Assembly: GCA_017464285.1 (NCBI GenBank)
Contig: JAFUDT010000008.1
Coordinates: forward strand, 1 to 43,892
Length of the DNA: 43,892 nt
Source of the DNA: Bacteroidales bacterium
GTDB lineage: Bacteria > Bacteroidota > Bacteroidia > Bacteroidales > UBA1402
Direction of reading: 5' to 3'
Of this stretch, positions 16,462 through 25,152 are shown one piece after another; position 1 is the stretch's first letter; every line of letters begins with the position of its first letter. A program made the translations under genes and the position numbers. Below the pieces are notes generated by a model. The model did no database searches. It had not been told where the DNA came from and saw only the letters and a program-made list of their open reading frames with translations.

Positions 16462-17130
16462 ATGATCAGAGTTGTTGCCGTGCATACCGCCATGGCCTTG
16501 GTGGAGCCGCTGACCAGAATTTTCAAAGAGTATCTTCCACAGGTGAAGTTGAACCATATCGCCGATGACACCCTCATTCAGGAAGTCATCGCCAATGACA
16601 AGGTGACTCCGGCCGTACGCCGTCGTCTGCTGTCATACTACCTGACAGCTGCCGACAGTGGTGCCGATGTGGTGTTCAACTGCTGCTCATCGGTGGGCGA
16701 CATTGCCGACCTGGGCAATGAGATTGCTCCGATTCCCGTCTTCCGTATCGACTATCCCATGGCGGTCAATGCCGTCAATTCGGCCAAGCGCATTGCCGTG
16801 ATTTCTACGCTGCCCACCACGCTCGATCCGACCCGTCGTCTGCTGGAACGTGCCGCCCGCGAAGCTGGAAAGCAGGTCATCCTAGTCGATGGACTGGCCA
16901 AGGGAGCCTTCCAGGCCGGTCAGTCGGGTGACGGCGAGACTCACGACCGCCTCATCCGCGAGGCTGCCGGGAAAATCGCCGACCAGGTCGATCTGTTTGT
17001 GCTGGCTCAGGGTTCGATGGCCCGGATGGAGCAGAAATTGAGTGAAATCACCGGCAAGCCGGTACTTTCCAGTCCTGTTTCCGGTGTGATGGGCCTCAAG
17101 AAATTCCTGCAGGAAAAAGGAATGCTGTAA
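16462..17130 (+). CDS. Asp/Glu/hydantoin racemase-superfamily enzyme with one cysteine
   Basis: 222 residues, two similar alpha/beta halves. Racemases of this superfamily use a Cys in each half as acid and base. The first-half motif is present as NCCSSVGD (C74, C75). At the second site the family LGC(T/A)-type motif reads LAQGSMARM, with Gln183 where the second Cys should be. One-Cys members of the superfamily include decarboxylases such as arylmalonate decarboxylase, so simple two-base racemisation is doubtful. Likely substrates are small carboxylic or sugar acids. It begins the plus arm of a sugar-acid cluster, with the MFS carrier 56 bases downstream after a terminator-like hairpin. The function is inferred only at superfamily level. 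Confidence 0.8.
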   Translation: MIRVVAVHTAMALVEPLTRIFKEYLPQVKLNHIADDTLIQEVIANDKVTPAVRRRLLSYYLTAADSGADVVFNCCSSVGDIADLGNEIAPIPVFRIDYPMAVNAVNSAKRIAVISTLPTTLDPTRRLLERAAREAGKQVILVDGLAKGAFQAGQSGDGETHDRLIREAAGKIADQVDLFVLAQGSMARMEQKLSEITGKPVLSSPVSGVMGLKKFLQEKGML

Positions 17131-17142
17131 TCACTTCTCAGA

Positions 17143-17174
17143 CTCCCGCCCCTGAAAGGCGGAGCTCCCTTTTT
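17143..17174 (+). terminator. terminator-like hairpin between racemase-like gene and MFS gene
   Basis: Left arm CTCCCGCC at 17143-17150 (one bulged C), 7-base loop, right arm GGCGGAG at 17158-17164, followed after CTCCC by a run of five T at 17170-17174. It ends 12 bases before the MFS start, so it may act as a partial terminator or attenuator that lowers carrier expression relative to the enzyme. Confidence 0.5.
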
Positions 17175-17186
17175 AAATAACAAATC

Positions 17187-18449
17187 ATGGCTGTCAAGAA
17201 AAGAACCTTGATACTGGCGATGCTTGTATTGTTGGGCGTCGTTACCTTCCTGGACCGTATCAATATCAGTGTGGCCGGGTCGGACATCATGCGCGATCTG
17301 AATATCACGCCCGACCAGTGGGGCTGGATATTGAGTGCCTTTATCCTATCGTATGGATTGATGCAGATTCCCATGGGGGCCTGGGGCGACAAGCATGGCC
17401 ACCGCGGTGTGCTCACCCTCATTGTGCTCTGGTGGTCGGCCTTCACCATTTTCACCGGCATGGCCCAGGGCTTTGTCGGCCTGTTGCTCATACGCTTCAT
17501 GTTCGGAGTGGGCGAGGCCGGTTCCTCGCCTTGCTCGACTGGGGTGATCAGCCGCTGGGTGCCTAAAAACGAGGTAGGCAAGGCTCAGGGATTCATCTGG
17601 GCGGCTACCCGTATGGGCGGTGCCCTGACGCCCTTTGTGGTGATACCCATCGTTACTCACATGGGCTGGCGCACGGCTTTCTACATCCTGGGGGCTGTCG
17701 GTGTGGTCTGGGCGGTGGTCTGGCTGCTTTTCTACCGTAACCATCCTTCCCAGATGAGGGGCATCAGCCGCGAGGAAATGGAAGAGGCTCCTGTCACGAA
17801 GGTTCAGGTGACGGAAAAACTTCGCATACCCTGGAAACAGTTTTTCTCCTCCAGGCAGTTCTGGCTCATCCTGAGCATGTATTTCTTCTATGCCTTTGGC
17901 AGCTGGTTCTTCTTTTCCTGGTTCCCCACCTTCATGGAACTGGGACGCGGTTTTGAGAAATCCCAGCTCACCTATGCTATTGCCGTGCCGTTCATTCTGA
18001 GTATGATCGGCAATATCTCGGGAGGCTATATCACCGATCGCCTGACGGTCAAGTATGGTCTGAAAGTCGGTCGTAAGGCCGTCGGCTCGGTGGCGCTTGT
18101 CGTCTCGGCAGTGTGTATGTTTCTGGCGGCCTTTATCCCCGGCAAGATGCAGGTCTTTGTCTTTCTGTCGCTGTGCTTTGGTATTATCGACCTGATGCTG
18201 CCCAGTGCCTGGGCACTTTGTATCGACCTTGGCAAGAAATACGCCGGAGCTCTGTCCGGAGCCATGAACACGGCCGGCAATCTGGGCGGTTTCGTCTGCG
18301 CCACCATCTTCGGCTATCTGGTCAGTGCCTCGGGCAACTATAACCTGCCGCTCTACCTGATTGCCGGTATGCTGGTCATCAGTGCCGTCCTGTTCTTCTT
18401 CATCGATCCCACCCAGACCATCATCAAAGACGAAGAACCTCGGGCCTGA
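17187..18449 (+). CDS. MFS transporter, anion:cation symporter (hexuronate/sugar-acid) type
   Basis: 420 residues with about 12 hydrophobic segments. TM1 carries VTFLDRINISVAGSDI, a hallmark of the ACS family (ExuT, GudP, DgoT), and the loop after TM2 carries GAWGDKHGHRG (MFS motif A). A polar central loop (about 180-215) separates the two six-helix halves. Family members take up galacturonate, glucuronate, glucarate or galactonate with protons across the inner membrane. The context supports an acidic sugar from pectin: GH43 immediately downstream, PL9 nearby, and sugar-acid enzymes in convergent genes. The exact substrate is not decided by sequence. Confidence 0.88.
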   Translation: MAVKKRTLILAMLVLLGVVTFLDRINISVAGSDIMRDLNITPDQWGWILSAFILSYGLMQIPMGAWGDKHGHRGVLTLIVLWWSAFTIFTGMAQGFVGLLLIRFMFGVGEAGSSPCSTGVISRWVPKNEVGKAQGFIWAATRMGGALTPFVVIPIVTHMGWRTAFYILGAVGVVWAVVWLLFYRNHPSQMRGISREEMEEAPVTKVQVTEKLRIPWKQFFSSRQFWLILSMYFFYAFGSWFFFSWFPTFMELGRGFEKSQLTYAIAVPFILSMIGNISGGYITDRLTVKYGLKVGRKAVGSVALVVSAVCMFLAAFIPGKMQVFVFLSLCFGIIDLMLPSAWALCIDLGKKYAGALSGAMNTAGNLGGFVCATIFGYLVSASGNYNLPLYLIAGMLVISAVLFFFIDPTQTIIKDEEPRA

Positions 18450-18479
18450 AGTTTTTATAATCGCCAGAAATTATCGGCT

Positions 18480-19505
18480 ATGAATAAGATCAGCCTTTTT
18501 CTTGTCCTCACGGCTTTGGGCGCAGGTCTTACGGCTGTCGCCCAGCAGCGCCAACGGTCCGAGAGCGAATCCTTCCAGACGGAGATGCCTTCGGTCCACG
18601 ATCCGGTCATGGCCAAAGAGGGCGATATCTATTATCTGTTTTCCACCGGTACGGGTATCCAGCAAATGACCTCAAGCGATCGGCAGACATGGACCGTGAC
18701 GCGCCGGCCGGTGATGTCGGTCATTCCGGGTTGGACCACCGATTCCGTGCCCCGCTTCGACAGTCATGTCTGGGCCCCCGACATCATTCGTTGGCATGGC
18801 CGCTGGTGGATGGCCTACAGCTGCTCGTCTTTCGGCCGGAACAGCTCTGCCATCGGACTGCTCAGCAGCCGCACTCTTGGCTCAGGCCTTTGGAAAGACG
18901 AGGGTTGTATTGTTTCATCGCGCGAGCATCGGGACAACTGGAATGCCATCGATCCGAACTTCGTCATCGACGATTCCGACAGACCTTGGCTGTTCTGGGG
19001 CTCATTCTGGGACGGCATCCAGATGGCCCGGCTCGATTCCACCATGCATATCGCTGCCGGCGAGCAGCCTCGTACCATCGCCCGCCGCTATGATCCCGGC
19101 TTCACCCCTTCGGAGCCTAATCCCACTTCGCGGTATGCCGGTCCGAATGCCATCGAGGCGCCTTTTGTCTTCAGACACGCTGGCTATTACTATCTGTTTG
19201 TGTCTTGGGACTATTGTTGCCGGGGTGCCAAGAGCAACTACCGTGTCGCTGTGGGCCGGAGCCGGAGGGTGGAGGGTCCCTACCTTGACCGCGACGGCAA
19301 GGACATGGCCACTGGGGGCGGCACGCTTATCCTGGAAGGTGACAAAAAGGAGTGGGAGGCCGCGGGCCATTGTGCCGTTTACCACTTCGACGGCCAGGAC
19401 ATCTTCATTTGCCACGGCTACAGTGCCACGCAAAACGGTGCGGCCCTGCTTATCCAGCGCTCCGTTGTCTGGACTCCCGACGGCTGGCCCCGGCTCCTGC
19501 CTTGA
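18480..19505 (+). CDS. secreted GH43 endo-alpha-1,5-L-arabinanase-like
   Basis: 341 residues. Signal peptide 1-21 (LTAVA-QQ), then one five-bladed beta-propeller. The GH43 triad is visible: Asp41 (general base) in VHDPVM, Asp158 (pKa modulator) in NAIDPNF, and Glu226 (general acid) in AIEAPFVF. WAPDI, FWGSFWDGIQ and GHCAVYHFDG are characteristic of endo-arabinanases in the family. It would cut arabinan side chains of pectin in the periplasm or outside the cell. It follows the MFS gene by 30 bases and probably shares its transcript. It converges on the DUF1537 gene with only 35 bases between stops. Confidence 0.9.
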   Translation: MNKISLFLVLTALGAGLTAVAQQRQRSESESFQTEMPSVHDPVMAKEGDIYYLFSTGTGIQQMTSSDRQTWTVTRRPVMSVIPGWTTDSVPRFDSHVWAPDIIRWHGRWWMAYSCSSFGRNSSAIGLLSSRTLGSGLWKDEGCIVSSREHRDNWNAIDPNFVIDDSDRPWLFWGSFWDGIQMARLDSTMHIAAGEQPRTIARRYDPGFTPSEPNPTSRYAGPNAIEAPFVFRHAGYYYLFVSWDYCCRGAKSNYRVAVGRSRRVEGPYLDRDGKDMATGGGTLILEGDKKEWEAAGHCAVYHFDGQDIFICHGYSATQNGAALLIQRSVVWTPDGWPRLLP

Positions 19506-19540
19506 ATTTTTTTATCGTTAGCTGCTTCAAAGTCGCCTTT

Positions 19541-20971
19541 TCAGCGGAGCTTCTCGAAGACTTGGGCCAGGGAGTCTTCCTCTCCGACATTGCCCGGAAA
19601 TATGACATAGGGCAGGGAGGGAATGGCGGCATCCTCAGCGGTGCGCAGGCAAGGCACGCCCGAGAGGATCTGACCCATCACCTGGGCGGTACGCACCCGC
19701 AGGCCCTTGGTCAGGATGTCGTGCGAGGTGATGCCCCCTTTGGCCACTAACCAGGCCGGCCGATAGCTCAAACGACTCACAACCGATACCAGGAAATCGG
19801 ATACCTGCTGGCCTAGCCACTGCCGCTCATCGGCATTGTCCAGCCGCACTTCCTGGCGCGAGGTATAGACCACCGGACAGAGGCCTTGGGCGGCCAGGTC
19901 CTTGAGCCGTGTCTGCAGTTCGTCGGACAACTGTTGCGGGCGGTCCAGGATACTGCGGATATCCAATTCGATGCCGACCGTGGCTTCACACTGGAGCAGA
20001 GCATTCAGTTGGGCGGTCGATTTCTTGACATGGGAACCGACGATGAACAGTCCCGGAGCCGTTGCAGCGCCTTCTCTGACAAGATCCTTACGGTCCAGCA
20101 GGGGCCGGTCGTCGATGCCGCTCATGGCCTTGGGCAGCGAAGACGAGCTGCGGATCACCACCGCCTCGTCGTGACAGCCCATCCACTCTAGCAGTGTCAG
20201 GACGAAAGCCTGCAGGTCGCTGTAGCGCAGGGCATCCACGCTGACGTAGGCAGGAAAGCCTTTGCCGCGGGCCTGCTCAATCAAACCACTCAGAGTCTGA
20301 AGGCGATCGGCCGTCGGCTGGCTGGGAAACTCCGTCAGCGACAGGTTGTGGTAGAAGAAATCGTCGTTTCCAAGTTTCTCGGCGATGTAATCTTTTAAAA
20401 CAGCCGAATGGTAGGCAAACACATTGTCGCGGGCAAATTCGCTCTCCGAGACCGGAATCAGCGTGTCGTCGTCTTTCAGGTAGTGGCAGCCCTGAAGGGT
20501 GTAGCGGCCGGCTTCCAGGAAGGCCGGGGCAAAGAAGGTAACGGGGCAGATTGCGTGGCCGCTATGGCGCAGGCACTTGGCCATCAGGTCGGTCTCCAGC
20601 GGAAAATGGCCGCGCAGGGTGGAGTCGCTGCGACTGATGAACACCAATCGGTAGCCAGCCTGGCGGTTGGCCTCCAGCACGGCCTGCATGGCGGAATTGG
20701 TCACGTGGGTGGCCTCGTCGCGGGTCATGGCCCGGGTATTGGTCAGCACATAGAAAAAAGGCGCTTCGTCGGCCAGCGCGGCTTGCAGGCTGTCAGTCTG
20801 CCAGTCAGTCACCAGGCGGCAGGAATGGACCGTTTGGATGCCCGTGGGATCGTCGTCCATAACCACCAGTTTGATGTGCTGCTGCCGAAGCAGGCGGTGG
20901 ATCTCCGAGCGGCAATCGCCCGAGGTTTCGGGATGCTGTCGCAATACTGCTGAATAGGAAAGACGGTTCAT
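19541..20971 (-). CDS. DUF1537 / four-carbon acid sugar kinase family protein
   Basis: 476 residues. DUF1537 proteins phosphorylate sugar acids such as 3-oxo-tetronate (OtnK) or D-threonate with ATP. N-terminal acid-sugar-binding domain: DDDPTGIQTVH at 39-49, LTNTRAM at 76-82, SRSDSTLRGHFPLE at about 113-126. C-terminal nucleotide-binding domain: VAKGGITSHDILTKGL, then GVPCLRT and the closing PYVIFPGNVGEEDSL. Its ATG overlaps the stop of the BKACE gene (ATGA), so the two are co-translated and probably act in one pathway. Partners usually found with this kinase (PdxA2-type or sugar-acid dehydrogenases, OtnI isomerase) are missing here. The class II aldolase-like gene at 5610 could be a distant OtnC counterpart. 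Confidence 0.9.
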   Translation of the reverse strand: MNRLSYSAVLRQHPETSGDCRSEIHRLLRQQHIKLVVMDDDPTGIQTVHSCRLVTDWQTDSLQAALADEAPFFYVLTNTRAMTRDEATHVTNSAMQAVLEANRQAGYRLVFISRSDSTLRGHFPLETDLMAKCLRHSGHAICPVTFFAPAFLEAGRYTLQGCHYLKDDDTLIPVSESEFARDNVFAYHSAVLKDYIAEKLGNDDFFYHNLSLTEFPSQPTADRLQTLSGLIEQARGKGFPAYVSVDALRYSDLQAFVLTLLEWMGCHDEAVVIRSSSSLPKAMSGIDDRPLLDRKDLVREGAATAPGLFIVGSHVKKSTAQLNALLQCEATVGIELDIRSILDRPQQLSDELQTRLKDLAAQGLCPVVYTSRQEVRLDNADERQWLGQQVSDFLVSVVSRLSYRPAWLVAKGGITSHDILTKGLRVRTAQVMGQILSGVPCLRTAEDAAIPSLPYVIFPGNVGEEDSLAQVFEKLR

Positions 20972-21807
20972 TTCTTGATGCCTAACATGATGCGGGCCTC
21001 CTGGGGAGTGGCGGGTTCATAGCCCATCTGACGGATAAGGGCCACCAGGTGTTTGACCAGGACGGCATTGTTGGCGGCCACTTTGCCCGGTGCGTAATAG
21101 AAGCTGTCTTCAAATCCCACGCGAACGGCGTTGGCGCCCATGCCGACGGCGCAGGCCAGGAACGACTGGTCGGCCATGGCATCATGGTTCAGCCCCCATG
21201 AGCTGCCGCTTTCGGCCAGAGACAACAGGCATTGCAGCACATTGGCCTTGGCCGAGAGATTGCTCGAGTTGCCGGGGCCCAGACAGAAGTTATAGTGCAG
21301 CGGGCGCTGCAGCACGCCTTCGTCGGCCAGCCGGGTGCAGGTCTCGACCATACTCAGGTCGAACAGCTCCATCTCGGGAATGACATGGGCCTTTTTCATG
21401 CGGTCGGCCCAATAGCGGATGTCGGGCAGAGTGTTGATATAAACGGTCTCTCCGAAGTTGACCGAACCCATGTTCAGGGAAGCGATCTCCACGTCGGGCA
21501 CATTGAGGCAGACGCAACGTTCTTCCAGGCTGAGCGACGACAGACCGCCCGTGGAGCCCTGGATGATGATGTCGCTGTGGGCATGGATCATGTCGATGGT
21601 CTGCTGGAAGACGTTCAGGTCGAAGGTCTGTTCGCCTTGCAAATCGCGTGTGTGCAGGTGCACCATGCAGGCACCTTCTTCGGCGCAATTGAGGACATCT
21701 TCTGTGATTTCTTCCGGCGTAAGGGGGTTTTTGCAGCCGGCGGGTATCTTCTTTCCGGTATGGCAGACCGGGGCGACGGTAATGATGATTTTCTTGGAAA
21801 GGTTCAT
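20968..21807 (-). CDS. BKACE family (DUF849) beta-keto acid cleavage enzyme
   Basis: 279 residues from ATG 21807; the longer frame to 21924 extends into the promoter region. TIM-barrel metalloenzyme family whose founding member (Kce) cleaves 3-keto-5-aminohexanoate with acetyl-CoA. Metal ligands H50 and H52 sit in MVHLHTRD, and E233 with catalytic R229 and D234 sit in RVGFED; NPLTPEEI near the N-terminus is also typical. The family acts on many beta-keto acids, with substrate set by pocket residues I cannot model. Pairing with a sugar-acid kinase through an ATGA overlap suggests a keto sugar acid or a repurposed reaction rather than lysine fermentation, since no kamA/kdd genes are near. Confidence 0.9.
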   Translation of the reverse strand: MNLSKKIIITVAPVCHTGKKIPAGCKNPLTPEEITEDVLNCAEEGACMVHLHTRDLQGEQTFDLNVFQQTIDMIHAHSDIIIQGSTGGLSSLSLEERCVCLNVPDVEIASLNMGSVNFGETVYINTLPDIRYWADRMKKAHVIPEMELFDLSMVETCTRLADEGVLQRPLHYNFCLGPGNSSNLSAKANVLQCLLSLAESGSSWGLNHDAMADQSFLACAVGMGANAVRVGFEDSFYYAPGKVAANNAVLVKHLVALIRQMGYEPATPQEARIMLGIKK

Positions 21808-21829
21808 AGTGATGACTATTTTGGATAAG

Positions 21830-21862
21830 CAAGGATATAATAATCCCGCAAGGTAGCGCAAA
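21830..21862 (-). promoter_or_regulatory. probable promoter for BKACE-DUF1537 operon
   Basis: On the minus strand TTTG (21862-21859), a 21-base spacer, then TATCCTTG (21837-21830), one mismatch from TAnnTTTG. Transcription would start about 16 bases before ATG 21807, which supports that start. Confidence 0.5.
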
Positions 21863-21938
21863 GCCGGCAAAAACGCAAATAAATCTGCAAGGTGGACGTT
21901 TTTGTCCCTTTCATGCGGAATCATCGCGGAAAAAACCG

Positions 21939-21946
21939 TATTTTTG
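21939..21946 (+). promoter_or_regulatory. candidate -7 element for PL9 gene
   Basis: TATTTTTG fits TAnnTTTG, about 50 bases before the chosen ATG at 21998. No TTTG stands at the expected -33 distance, so the promoter is weak or needs an activator, which would fit an inducible polysaccharidase. Confidence 0.35.
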
Positions 21947-21997
21947 TCAGTTTCAAGGTCGCTAAACTATATGTCGGCAAGATTATTATCAACGAGT

Positions 21998-24900
21998 ATG
22001 AAATCGAATGGTTTGCATAGAATCATCTGCTTCTCCCTGGTAGGGATGCTGAGCATGGGGCTGGCTGCCCAGGACTACAGTTACAGCACTGAGCCTTTCG
22101 AAGAAGCAGCCTGGAGTACTGTGGCAACTTCGGTGAATTCCATAACAGGAGTCTGGACTGTCAATAAGAATATTCAAAGCAGGGAGCAGGCTTATCAGGG
22201 AGACTATAGTCTGAAAATAAGCAATAAAGCCGGCTTTGTCACTCCCAGGCTCAACGAAGGGGCCGGCACGCTGTTCTATTATGCCTGGGTTCAGAACCGG
22301 GAGGCCAATGTCGAAGTCTCCCCGGACGGCAGCAACTGGACGCTGGTGGAAAACTATAAAGTCAATACCCAGAGCTGGGTGCGCCATGTGGTGGAGATTG
22401 ACGATCCGTCGGTGCGCTACATCCGCTTGAGTACCACGTCCAACAATCAAGTCTATATCGACAATTTCATTGTCACCCGCTATGACGGCACGACTGCCGA
22501 CAGCAGTGAAACCACCACCCGCTGGCGGATCCCATATTTCACTCAGGACTTTGAGGATAAGAGTCAGTACCCGGCTACGAGCGAGGCGGCTGCTGCGGAA
22601 ACGGACTTCTTTGTGGAGGGTCAGGGCCAGTGGATCTACAAAAATGCCTGGTGCTCGACCAATGCCGACTATATCCCCGACGGTTCGCATTGTGCCCTGC
22701 GCATGCAGAAGAATACCTCCTATGTGATATCACCGATACTTTCCCAGGGAGTCGTTAAAGTCAGCTTCAACGAAGGCCGTACCGAGAGGGAGCTCAGTCT
22801 CTATACTTCTACAGACCAGGGTCTGACGTGGCAATTGTCGGCGTCCGTGGTCACGGCCTCCTACAATGAGATCCTGATTACCGACAGTCGTGTGAACCGC
22901 GTCAAACTGTCCAACGAAGAAGGCAAGGACGTCGACGTTGACAATATCTGTATTACTGCCTTCCCGATGGGAACGGCCGGCACGGTCACTACGGGAGCAG
23001 TCTCCGGAGTCACCCGCACGACGGCACAGGTAAGCGGGCATCTTGACACCCCGGGCGACAAGACCCCTATTGAGTGGGGCATTTGCTGGGCGGCCGAGGC
23101 CGATCCGGACTATACCCGTCAGACGGTGGTCGCCGAAGATGCCGATTTCACAGTGACACTGAAGAATCTGCCGGCTGGCAGGTCCATACGCTATCAGGCA
23201 TACGTCATAAGCCTGGCCGGAGTGGGGCTGGGGGAGATTGCCCGGTTCACGACTGAGCCTCCTGTCGTCCCCGTGGTCGAAAGCGGTGAGGTCATCGCTT
23301 TGGAAGAGGGGGACGACGAACGTCTGTGTTATGTCATGCTCAGCGGTACGGTGACGGACAACGGTGGTTCCGCACCTTTGGAAACGGGAGTCTGGGTCGG
23401 ATTGGACAGTCAGCCTGAGACCACAGGACAGAAAGTGTCGGCAACTTTGACGGGCAATACCTTCACGGCCGTTATCGGCCTGCAACCTGAAACAAAGTAT
23501 TATTTCAAGCCATACGCCCTTAACGAGGCCGGCTACAGCTACGGAGAACTGCGCTCATGGACCACCGGAACCAAAGTGTTGCCGACTTACGCTCACCGCG
23601 TCTATTTCGTCGCCCCGGACGGAAATGACGCTACGGCCGATGGCAGCCGAGAGCATCCCTACTACAATGTCCAGAAGGCCATAGACATGGTGGAGGCCGG
23701 CGATACGATTTACATGATGGCCGGTACCTATCGTTACACTGCCCGGCTCAATGCAAGAGCCGTCGGAAGACAACAGAGCGGCATGATTGCCCTCTTTGCC
23801 CTGGACGGACGGGCTGTACTGGATTTTTCAGCCATGGATTTGGACGACAACAATCAGGGGATGCGACTGACGGGCAGCTACTGGCATATTTACGGAATCG
23901 ATATCTGCGGGGCCGGGGACAACGGTCTGCTTATCGAACGCGACAAACCCTCCGGCGGGGGGTATGCCCAAGTCAAGGACAGCACTCACCTGGGGCATCA
24001 CAATGTGATAGAGAACTGCCGATTCTACCGCAACCGTGATACTGGCCTTCAAATGAAGAATCTGGCAGAGAACAATGCGGTGATCAACTGTGATGCTTTT
24101 CTCAACTGTGATCCCGACAACGGCGATGCCGACGGTTTTGCCGTGAAGATATCCCATGGGACTGGCAACTATTTTTACGGCTGTCGTGCCTGGGACAACA
24201 GCGACGACGGTTGGGACGGCTTTATCAAGACCGACGGAGGCTTCCCGGATGACATAACCACTACTTTTGAAAACTGCTGGGCTTTCCATAACGGCTTCCT
24301 GGAAGACGGACAGGCCAGCAGCGGCAACGGCAACGGTTTTAAGCTGGGCAGTGAATATGGCCGCAACAACGTAGTGCTGAACCGCTGTCTGGCATTTGAG
24401 AATCTCAACAAGGATTTTGACCAGAACCATAACCGGGGGTCGATGATTCTCAACAACTGCAGCGGCTATTCGGCCAAGAGCAGTTCCAAAGGCAACTATA
24501 CTTACCGTTTTTATGAAGCTGTGGCTGCCGGTCACGAAATCCGCCTGACCAACTGTGTGGCCATCAGTGACGGCAATCCCGATATGAAAAAATCGGCCTA
24601 TGGTATATGGCAGGTAAGCGGGACGATGATTACCAGCGACCTGAACTGTCTGCCCGCCGACTTCCGCAGTATTGACTGGAAAGAGGCACTCGCTGACCGT
24701 GCCCAGGACGGTACCTTGCCTCAGGTGTCGTTCATGTTCCCCGCAGAAGGCAACACCCGACTCATCGACTGTGGCACTCCTGTCGGGCCTTATCAGGGTG
24801 AGAGTCGTTGGGCGATCGGTATCACTTATATGGGAGCAGCTCCTGATCTGGGATGTTTCGAGACTTCTGCGCCTGTCAGCATCGGTATGATCCCGATAGC

Positions 24901-25147
24901 GGAGGTCTCAGGCAGCCGTGTCAGTCTCTGGCAGGCGGCCGCAGGCAGGGTGCTTGTCAACATCAGCGGGGCCGCCGCCAACGAAGTCTTTACCCTGAGT
25001 CTGTCCGACTTGTCCGGCCGGATGCTGGGAAGATGTCAGTTCAGCGGACCGACAACCAGTATCGGACTCCCCAGCTATGAAGGCATTGTGATAGTCCATA
25101 TTCAGGGATCAGCTTGGGACGAATCCCGGAAACTACAACTCAAATAG
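21998..25147 (+). CDS. multidomain PL9 pectate lyase with T9SS-like C-terminal domain
   Basis: 1049 residues. Signal peptide 1-24 (MGLAA-Q). Two tandem lectin-like beta-sandwiches (about 25-190 and 195-355, each ending Y/V-DN-I) and two fibronectin-III-like domains (about 360-550) precede a right-handed beta-helix (about 555-950). The helix carries the PL9 calcium site D712, D736, D737, D740 with spacing 24/1/3, identical to D209/D233/D234/D237 of Dickeya Pel9A, and a catalytic Lys at about 782 in NGFKLG. The last 80 residues (LSDLSGRMLG, then VIVHIQ, ending RKLQLK) resemble a T9SS sorting domain, so it is probably exported to the surface. The ATG at 21998 gives a clean signal peptide; 21971 is an alternative. 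uvrA starts 5 bases after its stop. Confidence 0.9.
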   Translation: MKSNGLHRIICFSLVGMLSMGLAAQDYSYSTEPFEEAAWSTVATSVNSITGVWTVNKNIQSREQAYQGDYSLKISNKAGFVTPRLNEGAGTLFYYAWVQNREANVEVSPDGSNWTLVENYKVNTQSWVRHVVEIDDPSVRYIRLSTTSNNQVYIDNFIVTRYDGTTADSSETTTRWRIPYFTQDFEDKSQYPATSEAAAAETDFFVEGQGQWIYKNAWCSTNADYIPDGSHCALRMQKNTSYVISPILSQGVVKVSFNEGRTERELSLYTSTDQGLTWQLSASVVTASYNEILITDSRVNRVKLSNEEGKDVDVDNICITAFPMGTAGTVTTGAVSGVTRTTAQVSGHLDTPGDKTPIEWGICWAAEADPDYTRQTVVAEDADFTVTLKNLPAGRSIRYQAYVISLAGVGLGEIARFTTEPPVVPVVESGEVIALEEGDDERLCYVMLSGTVTDNGGSAPLETGVWVGLDSQPETTGQKVSATLTGNTFTAVIGLQPETKYYFKPYALNEAGYSYGELRSWTTGTKVLPTYAHRVYFVAPDGNDATADGSREHPYYNVQKAIDMVEAGDTIYMMAGTYRYTARLNARAVGRQQSGMIALFALDGRAVLDFSAMDLDDNNQGMRLTGSYWHIYGIDICGAGDNGLLIERDKPSGGGYAQVKDSTHLGHHNVIENCRFYRNRDTGLQMKNLAENNAVINCDAFLNCDPDNGDADGFAVKISHGTGNYFYGCRAWDNSDDGWDGFIKTDGGFPDDITTTFENCWAFHNGFLEDGQASSGNGNGFKLGSEYGRNNVVLNRCLAFENLNKDFDQNHNRGSMILNNCSGYSAKSSSKGNYTYRFYEAVAAGHEIRLTNCVAISDGNPDMKKSAYGIWQVSGTMITSDLNCLPADFRSIDWKEALADRAQDGTLPQVSFMFPAEGNTRLIDCGTPVGPYQGESRWAIGITYMGAAPDLGCFETSAPVSIGMIPIAEVSGSRVSLWQAAAGRVLVNISGAAANEVFTLSLSDLSGRMLGRCQFSGPTTSIGLPSYEGIVIVHIQGSAWDESRKLQLK

Positions 25148-25152
25148 GTCGG

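Noticed and set aside
19506..19540. Terminator between the GH43 and DUF1537 genes
   Set aside because: A T-run and a short TTGAA/TTCAA pair exist, but there is no stable GC-rich stem.
20968..21807. Lysine fermentation gene (kce)
   Set aside because: The family matches, but no other lysine fermentation gene is near and the coupled partner is a sugar-acid kinase.
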